Shown here: positions 55,370 through 64,000 of the stretch, piece by piece
Position numbering within the stretch: the stretch's first letter is position 1
Layout of the letters: each line of letters opens with the position of its first letter
DNA from: Imbricaverruca yamaguchii
Taxonomy: Eukaryota; Arthropoda; Thecostraca; Neoverrucidae
Length of the DNA stretch: 64,000 nt
Direction of reading: 5' to 3'
NCBI GenBank assembly: GCA_034440575.1
Contig: JAOTOL010001458.1
Coordinates: forward strand, 57,501-121,500
Notes under the pieces: model-generated
Databases searched by the model: none
Told to the model about the DNA's origin: nothing
Seen by the model: the letters and a program-made list of their open reading frames with translations, nothing else
Position numbers and translations under genes: made by a program

Positions 55370-56100
55370 CTTTCAGGGCGGTCGCCTGTAGGGCCCCATC
55401 GCATTGGACAGGGCGGGCGGGTACCCTTTTACCACTTGGAAACGCCACTACTGCGTAACAGCCCGGGGACCTCCATTAGCTTAGGAACCCTTTGCGTGCA
55501 CAGGGAACCCTCCGCTTCGGCCCGGATTGTCCCTGAAGCTCAGGGGTCTCTTTATGGGCTTGATGCCCACTGTCAGCTCTGAGACCCTCTCCATTAGCGT
55601 GAGCCAAAGCCTACCCAGTGACTGCAAGTCCGGCCCAGGGATCTATCCGTCGGCTCAGAGACCACCTTTCACGGCTCAGGACACTCCGTCCGGTCAGAAT
55701 CTCCTCTTCAAAAGTTTGGGCCTCCTCTATCATGCATGTGCGGGTTCAGCCATCGCCCCAGGGGCCTTTCATGCCGGCTCTGGGCTCTCCCCGACGGCCC
55801 AGAGCCCTCCAGCGGCTAGGGGCCCTCTTCATCGGCGCAGGAGACTTCCTGAGTGATCTAGGGTCTCCTCTGCCAAGTCGGAGGCCCTCTTTCAACAGCT
55901 TGGGCCGCTTCCATCGACCCAAGAGACTTTCTGACGGTTCGAGATCCCCTGTGGCAACTAGTGCCCCCTCCGTCATTTCAGTCATACTCTTTGATGACCA
56001 AAGGCCTTTTCCGGCAAGCCGGAGGGCCCTTTCAAATACTTGGACCATGTCCATCAAGTCAGGGGCCCTTTCTCGGCTTGGAGCTCGACTGGATAAGCTT
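55370..56100. repeat. GC-rich imperfect array, same type as 560-915
   Basis: About 26 units of 25-29 bases with the theme GGCTCAGGGCCCTTTCCGTC (for example near 55650, 55740 and 55800). Unit-to-unit identity is low. Frames on both strands are array by-products. Confidence 0.7.
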
Positions 56101-57055
56101 CAAATATGATAAAGTTTGCGCTCTCAAAACGAACATTTTCAGCAAAAAACGCTATTATTTTAAACTGTTATATATCAAGCAAAGTATGGTCCTACCATTC
56201 TGACAATTATAAAAAGGGAATTTTCACGGGCATCGAGGTCACCGGAGGTCACGTGACCTGAAGTCATGGGGAAACTTTTCAATCATTTTTCACATATGAA
56301 AAATATTACCGGAATGGGATTCCTTGGAACTTTGTTCACAAATGTCTGGACATTTATATTTTGAATGATGTTTAGCATAGTTGTCGGCCACCGAGCGTAG
56401 CCTTGCAGCATGACCTTCCAGAAACTCCCGAGGCTATAACTCCTAAACTATTGACCCGATTGAAATACAATTTTAACAGGGTTCAGAGCATAAGCTAACC
56501 CTATACACCAAATCTGCTCAAAATCTGAGATATGAGGGTGACAATCATCCTTTTGCCTGGTCGATTTGTCATGGAACTCCCCATGTACGGTATTCATCTG
56601 TAAATAGTTCAAAACGCAAAGTTGTTGAGGATTTTTGCGACACTCGTTGGAGAAAAAAAACAGGCAATTTCAAGTCCCACACCTCATCTCTCTCAGATTC
56701 TGATGACGATTCAACCCCATGCAGACAGTGATGTATCGTTACGCCTCTGGAAGTGAGCCACCCAACATTGAAACAGAAGCTTTGAACGGAAGAAAATTCC
56801 GTGTGGCGATTTTAGGCCTACACGGGGAATGAAGGCATATAAATACGAAGAAGTATGGTGATGTACCGTCATGGATGATATGTTGAAAACAGCTCGAGTT
56901 GTTGTGGAAGCTTTGCAGAACCTGCAAACTGTTTTGTGCGGAGATGTAATTTTCTTTTCTTTTTATCCGAATTGTTGCTGGGGTGGCTTTAGGAACCAGG
57001 GTTCTATTGCTAAGCAGAGCTTGTTACGTGAACCCTGGCCCCACCACCCGATCCA
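56101..57055. other. No gene recognised
   Basis: AGGTCACCGGAGGTCACGTG at about 56237-56256 contains paired half-site hexamers. No coding signal. Confidence 0.5.
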
Positions 57056-57059
57056 TGAA

Positions 57060-57185
57060 TTCCAGTTCAATAGCAGAATTGTTATCGAAAGTTTAACGTG
57101 CCGTCAATGCACCGACACGGGACAGGAGGAGGACAGGGGAGAACAGTGTAGGCCAGCGCTCGAACCAACTGAGCTACCGGGGTAA
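57060..57185 (-). repeat. tRNA-like repeat fragment
   Basis: The minus strand begins CCCCGGTAGCTCAGTTGGTT, a tRNA 5' half with A box, then GAGCGCTGGCCTACACTG and an unrelated body (TGCCGTCAATGCACCGACAC reversed). No B box in the right place and no target duplication. Probably a third SINE type or a tRNA-derived scrap. Confidence 0.4.
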
Positions 57186-57858
57186 TTGATAATGCTTTCC
57201 GACAAGGGGGGCTCAGAAAAGCTGCTGCTTTGGTATGGGAACAGTCTTACGATCTCGGGAAATAAGATGGCATGTGATACGAGCCTTCCTGGGCATGTTC
57301 CACTTATATAAATTAGCCGATTAAAAACAAAATGTTGAAGTAGATTTTTCATTTAAAAAATGAATTGTCACTGAGAGTCATTTTCGTACGCAATGCGAGA
57401 AGAACAGACACGAAGCATACTCGTCACCAAGGTAAGTCCGACCGCATATATGCTACAAGTAAAACGCAGGCGTAGAACCGAAGCAACTGTTTACGGAAAC
57501 GAAGATTTGACCAGTGATGAGATGAAATAATTGTGCAGCTTCACGTGCTCACAGCGCTTCCTTACGTGCCAATACTCGGAGGTATTACGGACTCCACAGA
57601 GCCATTGGATTCAGCGACAGCATCGGAACTTCGGGAGTCCATACTGAAAATGAACAAGAAGAATATAACAGTCATTCACAGAATACGCGCAGGTCGATCG
57701 ACGATAGAGTCTCTGACATATGTGGATGCGTCCTGGGGACACGTTGTGTCTCAGATTTTGGAATATCTTAGCTCAGAAACTACTATTTAGAAACCGTGTG
57801 ATTAGTGTATTCAAACTATATGCCATGAAACCACTTATCCACATTGATTCTCGTTACC
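57186..57858. other. No gene recognised
   Basis: A plus-strand frame (57533-57790) of 85 codons has no domain. Confidence 0.45.
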
Positions 57859-57859
57859 A

Positions 57860-58475
57860 TTAACCCGTCCCGTCTCGGGGGGGTCTTCAACCGCCTCCCT
57901 CAGGTTTTTCGCAGATAGTAAACGAACGGCGCACGGCAGCGCGCCAAATTTGGCATACCTTTTCCCACATTAATTTGGCATGCTGTTTCAAAATTCTGAA
58001 GTCAGGTTATCTAGAGTCAACCAGTTAGTCAAGGTCAAGTGAGGTCACCTCCAAATAAGCTCAACCAGTCGTCACGTTTCAACGGATATATATTTTCATG
58101 AAACTTTCAGCGTTTGCTTATCTTTAGGGATGTAACAAAACGTACGAGAGGAATTTCTTTTCTCCTCATTTTTCCGCTTTTGACCACTTATTAATTTTGC
58201 ATATATGCCTATTAGAGTTCAAATCGAAGATTCTCGCCAAGGTAAGGTAAGTCGTGAAAAGTGAAAATCGATCCCCACTAGTGACGTCACTTTTGGGGTG
58301 AAATTGTTTTTGGGGGTGGATCCGGACCCTACTCGTCGAGCACTTTCCGATGTAGCCTCTTTTGTTTTCGTGCGACGCTTAGTTTAGACTTTAGAGTGAG
58401 GGTTACTATAAGCCCTCCCTCCCCCCCCCCCGAGACGGGGTGTGAGTATCTGACCGGAGAGACGGCGCGGGTTAA
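57860..58475 (+). mobile_element. piggyBac-like MITE, complete with TTAA flanks
   Basis: TTAA (57860-57863) then CCCGTCCCGTCTCGG and a poly-G run. The other end is GAGAGACGGCGCGGG then TTAA (58472-58475), so the termini are inverted (CCCGYSCCGTCTC). TTAA duplication with CCC...GGG termini is the hallmark of piggyBac-type transposition. Length is about 608 bases and there is no coding capacity, so a transposase in trans is needed. A second inner inverted pair (CCCGTCTCGGGGG) is near 58425-58441. Related copies are at 12253 and 21711. Confidence 0.82.
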
Positions 58476-59984
58476 GCACTGATGCAAGAATCGAAATGTC
58501 TGGTTGATAAAAGACAAGCGGACATTCCTCAATTTTAGAACTAACCAACGGAATCCGATCCTGAATATCTACCCGGTACTCTTCATGACTGAAATGGACG
58601 CTTATATCCTAGATCCAACTGGATTCGAAGCCAATGTCTTATTTTACCACTAATCAACAAGGAACTATAGGATTTGTGATCATCCCTTAAGATCGGCGAT
58701 CGTGCAGAATCCAGGGTCAGGCACCTTCCATCATGGATTTCTTATGCAGCTAGAAGAATTGGTCTAAGAATTAAGCTAGAATTGGTCCGCACAAATCGAA
58801 CAATGCTTCAATCTGTAGGAAATTGGTTTCCATTGTACTCATACAACGAAGTTTCATCGTTACTTAAAGTAGTAGACAATGTAAGATTTTTGGATACCAT
58901 TGTATGTCTTTTCGATGGCAGATTGTCCAGTATTCCAAAGAACCTTCCCAGTTCCTCGATAGAAAATAATCCTACCAATGCATCCCTGAGGAATGAAGAT
59001 CTTAGCGCCGATATCAAGTATCTTCCAGGATTCAGGATTGAGATCTTAGTTTGCTATACGATCTGTCAGTACCCAATCCTGCGTCAGTTACTCTTTAATT
59101 TCAGTAATTACCTCTCTCCCTTCCTTTTACGGGATGACCATCTTCACCTTTGTGACGTGTACCCATCCGAACTGAAGCAACCTCATGGTTGCTCGCATCG
59201 TGCCAATGTCGGGGTACAATCCCGACAATCGCGATGGGATGCCATCCTGGTCGTCGGCGTAATTTTCAGACCTTTGTCGTGAAGCAATACGACTTTGCGC
59301 TTTAATATCGTTGATATGCAAACTGAGGACTTAGTCCAGCGACATGAAACCCACAAAAGTGAGTATCTACTATCAGGAAAACGCCAAATACTAGGAAACA
59401 TGTGATAAGTTGGTTGGTTGTACTGCCGCAAGTTTGGTTGCCTGCGTGTTGAACTTGTGTTTTGCGTGTGCTTGTAGACTTGGCCTGATGGTAGCCTTCC
59501 CCTTTTAAGCATTTCCATGTCTTGTCCATGACCTACTAATTGACTGATGCACGACAATGAATGTCAATCGGCTTTTCTTTAACATACGAGAAAATAACTG
59601 CACGTTGCGAACGCAGTGTTGTTGGAAAGAACAGATTCAAGAGTGCTTAACAGAGTTCTGCTGAACTATTGATGCATCAGCCAGTGCTGCAATTTTTTCT
59701 CACATCTGCCAACTTGAATCGGAGGTGTGCCTGGCTTTTGGCGGTACCAACAAATTCGTCGCATGACCTTTGCTGTAATCGATGTAAGAGGTAGTAGATC
59801 ATAGCTGATTTCCCATTCCTGAACTGATTGGAAGGACTTTGTGGTATGGAGGAAGTGACTAGTTTTGTGGTCGGATGAACAACCGACGCCGTCATCGCTG
59901 CTGTGTTATATTCTAATTGGAAAACACTTTGTATACCTGAACTCAGAAGCCATCACGTTTCAGCCTGATCACGACTGACTTGCT
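58476..59984. other. No gene recognised
   Basis: Frames at 58782-59282 (+) and 59183-59557 (-) lack domains I can defend. Confidence 0.45.
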
Positions 59985-59993
59985 GCCAGCACC
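59985..59993. repeat. 9-bp target-site duplication, left
   Basis: GCCAGCACC directly abuts the left terminus of fold-back-like element 2 and recurs at 61570-61578. Confidence 0.85.
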
Positions 59994-61569
59994 GATTCTA
60001 GGACAATTGAACGTAAGGAGAAATGTACTAATGACAGATGTACGTAAGCAAATATACGTAAGCAAATGTATGTAAGCAAATGTTCGTATGCGCAAAAGCA
60101 CGCTTAGCAGATATACAGCCACTATACGTGAAGGGCAGGTGTCGTGAAATAGATAAATAAATGCATAAATAAATACGCAGGCGCAGTTGTATGAAAGGGC
60201 AAAAGTACGTATGGAAAATGTACGTATGACAGATATACGTAAGAGCAAATGTACATATGGCAAAGGTACGTAAGCAAATGTATGTAAGCGTAAAAGTGCG
60301 TAAGAGCGTAAGTGTGCGTAAGTACACATGTGCAAAAATACTTAAGTGCAATTGTACGCATGCGTAATTGTATGTAATTGAAAATATACCCAAGTGCATA
60401 GGTATGTCAGCGCAAATGTACGTATACACAGATGGACGTAAGCGCAAAAGTACGCATGGCAGGTGTACGTAAGCGCGGATGTAGAAAAGCGCAAAAGCAC
60501 GTATGGCAAATGTATTCATGGCAAATGTACGTAGGAGAAAATGTGTGCATGACAGACAGATAAGCAGACATAGTAAGCGCAAAGGTACGTAATTGCAAAT
60601 GTGCGTAACCGCAATAGTGTGCCAGCGCATATGTTCGTATGCGCATAAGGATGTAAGCGTGAAATTATGCCGCCACAAATGTACGTATGCACATTTGGAA
60701 ATCGCAAACATACGTATGGCAGATGCACGTAGGCGCAGATGTACGAAAGCGCAAAAGTGCGTGTGAGAAATGTGCGCATGGCAGAGGTGTGCAAGCAAAT
60801 GTAAATCAACGCAAAAATACGCATGCGGAAGAGTGCGTAATCGCAAAAGGGCCTAATCGCAAAAGTATGTAGCCACGAAAGTACGCAAGTGCAATGTACG
60901 TATATACAAATGTAATTAATCGGAAATGCGTACGCATAGCAAATATGCATAAGTGCAAAAGTACGTAAGGGTATATATGCATAAACGAAGAAGTACATGA
61001 GATCAACTGGGCGTGCATGCAAATTTATGTAGCCCAAATGTAATTGTATGTATGGCGGATATACGCAAGGTGTGTAGCCAAATGTATCGGTTTCAAATGT
61101 ACGCATGCACAAAAGTAAGCTTTGCAAATACATGAAGCACAGATATGCCTTAGCACAAAAGCACATATGACAAATGTACTCATGGTATATGCACGTAATA
61201 GGAAATGTACGTAAGAGGAAATGTACGTAAGAGCAAATGTACGTAAGAGCAAATACACGTATGGCATATGTACCCAACAAAATGCACGTAAACGCAAATG
61301 TACGTATGCGTAAATATGCATAGATTGGCTCATATGCGCATATACGTGTTTTTCCATTTTGCGTGTTTTTACATTGCTTTTACATTTGCGTACGCATAGC
61401 TACGCTTGCGCTTACGCATATCTCCGAATACGTCATTTGTACTTACGTACATTCGCCATAAATACATCTGCGCTTATATACAATTGTACTACGTACAGTC
61501 GCTTACGTTAATTTACGTACGTACACCTGCCATACGTACATTTACTTTACCTACATTTGTCCGGTTACC
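59994..61569. mobile_element. Fold-back-like element 2 (GTACGTAAGCGCAAAT arrays)
   Basis: It starts GATTCTAGGACA (59994-60005) and ends TGTCCGGTTACC (61558-61569). 60025-61310 is a long array of ~15-19-base units of the type GCAAATGTACGTAAGCG / GTACGTATGGCAAAT. 61385-61557 is a short array in the opposite orientation. The centre (about 61265-61345: TGGCATATGTACCCAAC, AATATGCATAGATTGGCTCA) is non-array sequence shared with element 1. Inverted termini share GGACAA-TG-GTAA. Perfect 9-base repeats flank it. A DNA element of the fold-back kind (long inverted arrays of short repeats, 9-base duplication) is the best description. No protein is encoded; long Tyr/Cys/Leu frames are artefacts. Confidence 0.85.
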
Positions 61570-61578
61570 GCCAGCACC
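61570..61578. repeat. 9-bp target-site duplication, right
   Basis: GCCAGCACC, identical to 59985-59993. Confidence 0.85.
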
Positions 61579-64000
61579 AGTATCTCAAAAACGTCCAAAT
61601 TTGGTGGAGAGCGTCACTAAAAAATTATAATCCCCCCAGTCATGTCTCATTTTCATTAATAATTGTCCACTTCATGTGACATAAAAAGGTTAGAATTCGT
61701 ATCACCTTCAATAGCATGGTTGACCCGCATCCTCCTTCCTCAGACTCCACATGCAATGCGATTATGACGAGCACAATATTTTTTTTTCTCGAGCATACAT
61801 GGCTTACAAGACTGCATCTTACAAGATGTATCTTACAAGATGAAGGAAACATTATTTGAAAGACAATGACTTAATCATTTCAGGCGCCATTTCAAAATGA
61901 CAATATTCCCCATCTTCAGCGAGTGCACGATTGAACAAAAAGTGGTTGCTTGTAGTTACCTACATGGAATCATGTGCAAACTTAAGCATCATATTTATGG
62001 CAATGATTTATGAATACACCAACAAGCAATACAATGAGCAGTTCTGTGTTGCATACAATTTGTTACAGCAGTCGCCAAGCAAATATGTGGCCAATGTAAG
62101 TAATTGAACAACAGGTAGACGTTAAATCGTTCACGAAAGATGTTCCTCCAAACTTCAATGTACTATGTGCTCTTCATTGTTGGATACTGGAAAAATTGGT
62201 GGCATCTGCTCTAAGAAATCACCATCCCTGAATTGAAGACGGCGCTCATCGACAATCGTTTAGAATTCATCCAGGCATATTGAAGGTCGAACCCGTCTTA
62301 GGGTAATGCATCAATTCACGATAGTGGTTAAAGAATGGGACCCTCATAGCGTTAGCAGACAATTGCTGTATACATGATTCAGATTGCCATTGAAAATGTG
62401 ATGACTGAGCATAAAACATAGCAATAAATAATAAATACTGGATCAATTGAATTCATTTGTAATTTGAGTTACGTTCTCATGACGTTCAGAACAGACATCT
62501 TTTGGAAATGTATCCCACAGGCTTACCCAAACGAATACAATATCGATCAAACTATCGAGGAAAACCAAAGCAAACACATGGGTTGGCGGATGTACGCGTC
62601 ATATTATGTCTCCTTTTGTTCCTGCATTGCGTAGATACCAATATAATTAATTAATCGTGGGTCATATAATCAAACGTCCAATGCCAAATGCATGAAACAG
62701 CAAAACAATGGAACCACAAACCGGGAATTGCGTTTGGCGATGTGTTTTTAGCTGTCGATTGTAAAACGCAAACAACATATGACATCCAATTGCCGGCCAT
62801 TCCCACGAACAACTTTTGTAATCTCATGTTTCACAGCTATGTTCATTATATTCTTGTTCTCTCGAAAGACATCATTTCGTGGCACCAATTCAAATGTGGA
62901 CTGAAGTGCGAATACATTTTTCAGGTAGGTCACTTTCGTGTTGATATCGTAACGCACCTGCCATCTGTTGAGGGAGCCCAGTCTGACTCGGAATTGTCGA
63001 CATCGGATCCACTATCGGCCTCGCTTCCGGATTCAACAGATGTGGCCACCACACTGGGAAGATACGGGAAAAATCATGACGTTAGGAAAAAATGAGAGGA
63101 AAAAAACACGTTAAATATAAAACTCACGGCAGAAAAGAGACAGAGCCGAATACAGGTCGATTGAAGGGCTGACTGTGGGAACTTGACCTATGGTTAATGA
63201 ACTTATGCAATTAAAACGTTCAGGAAAAAATGTAATCGTGTGATTTCAGCTGTGAGTTCAAAGAACATGTGGCATGCAATACCTATATTTCATTGATAAA
63301 CCGGATCAATCTCATTTGTTTAATGGAACACTAACCCTCGCCAGGTACGGGATCTTCCAGGGACGGTGCCTATTTTTAACCGAAATCACAATAATCCAGT
63401 GTCGAAGCCAACCTAGCATTACTCGTAGCTGAACTTTCAATCATAGTTCATAAAAAACGAGCACATATGAAAAAGAGAACGATCTATGATCTATGACTAA
63501 GAAACATATATTGTCACCGATCCAATACTTCGTTCGGCGTCGCGACCAATGCTGCCTAGCTCTGGGGTCACAGTGGCTGCCTAAAATCTGCTTGCTGATC
63601 TCATGGTAGCGTGGGCAGCTCATGGTACACAATTGAAACAAAATATGCACGTTTCTCACGTAAGTTCCAGGGTTCATATACCAAAGCACACCACATTTCA
63701 ATCAAATCATCCGTCAGAATCAAAGCTGAAGCGACGAGTCCCCTCCCCAGGTGGACCTGGCTGGGATTGACGACCAGCTGTTGCATACAACTCTGAATAC
63801 TGAATCCAACCATATACTGAATCCATACATGCATTCCTGTGCAGAGTAGCAAATCGTCCCAAATCCAGTATTGAAGGCACCGGGTGGTTGTGGTGGCGGC
63901 GGCGGTGGTAGATTGATGCTGTAAGGCGCGCCGACTAGCTTGGATCATATTGCGTCCACTGAAGGCATTCCAAAAATTGCCTACTTTACTAACTACCCCG
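61579..64000. other. No firm gene; one hypothetical frame
   Basis: Mostly AT-rich. A plus-strand frame at 62688-63095 has a C-terminal acidic/serine-rich segment following TTTTTCAG (about 62923), which could be a splice acceptor, but no domain is visible. The end of the window carries a (GGCGGT)n patch near 63890-63908 and overlapping frames without domains. Confidence 0.4.

Noticed and set aside
57060..57185. Complete third SINE family
   Set aside because: Only one copy is seen in the window, with a misplaced B box and no target duplication; listed as a fragment only.
59183..59557. Possible BEL/Pao integrase C-terminus (VVLLHDKGLK-like)
   Set aside because: Only a handful of residues resemble that family, and the expected following blocks are absent in every frame.
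60028..61357. Long minus-strand Tyr/Cys/Leu-rich frames resembling membrane proteins
   Set aside because: They follow the ~16-base TACGTA units and switch frame with unit length. The hydrophobic look comes from TAC/TTT/GCG codons of the repeat.

Overview
This is a non-coding-dominated window of a nuclear animal genome. It has long microsatellites, tRNA-derived SINEs with target-site duplications, CR1-type LINEs, piggyBac-like MITEs, and remnants of Penelope-like, Ty3/gypsy and tyrosine-recombinase elements. There are no operons, no ribosome-binding-site logic and very few long open frames. A marine or aquatic invertebrate fits best. Degenerate TTAGG-like tracts and a UGT resembling arthropod forms hint at an arthropod, possibly a crustacean, but the species cannot be fixed from the sequence alone.

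Layout. 0-5 kb: GC-rich arrays, a 30-bp x 16 minisatellite inside an open frame (2281-2760), and a broken UDP-glycosyltransferase on the minus strand (about 3640-4690). 5-15.6 kb: no convincing gene. It holds a widely spaced inverted repeat (5945-6260 / 10400-10795), two SINE families, a truncated CR1 with a perfect 34-bp palindrome at its 5' junction, and a ~390-bp AT microsatellite. 15.6-32.7 kb and 35.6-45.1 kb are two diverged copies of one tandem segmental duplication. Each copy carries a secreted PAN-like/C-type-lectin gene (26869-27687 and 42038-43234). The copies differ by later insertions: CR1 LINEs and a MITE in the first, a fold-back-like element and a SINE in the second. 33.9-34.8 kb, between the copies, holds a Penelope-like RT remnant. 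43.6-47.5 kb holds RNase H LINE and Ty3/gypsy debris plus one unrecognised 230-aa frame. 48-59 kb is repeat-rich and includes a broken tyrosine-recombinase-like protein (52.4-54.5 kb) and a complete TTAA-flanked MITE (57860-58475). 60-61.6 kb holds the second fold-back-like element; the rest is featureless.

The two most credible functional genes are the lectin paralogues. They share signal peptide, cysteine-rich N-domain and lectin domain, and differ mainly in a threonine-rich linker that expanded from about 50 to about 190 residues. Both coding exons start just after a matching 3' splice site, so an upstream 5' exon is expected.

The strongest candidate for something undescribed is the pair of elements at 36710-37840 and 59994-61569. 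They are built almost entirely from inverted arrays of a ~16-bp TACGTA-containing unit and are bounded by the same two 12-bp termini. The second copy is flanked by a perfect 9-bp direct repeat. The first copy sits in one half of the segmental duplication while the other half retains an apparently empty site. A second theme is an unusual number of near-perfect snap-back palindromes, several at junctions of broken LINE copies. Coordinates of repeat edges are read by eye and may be off by a few bases.
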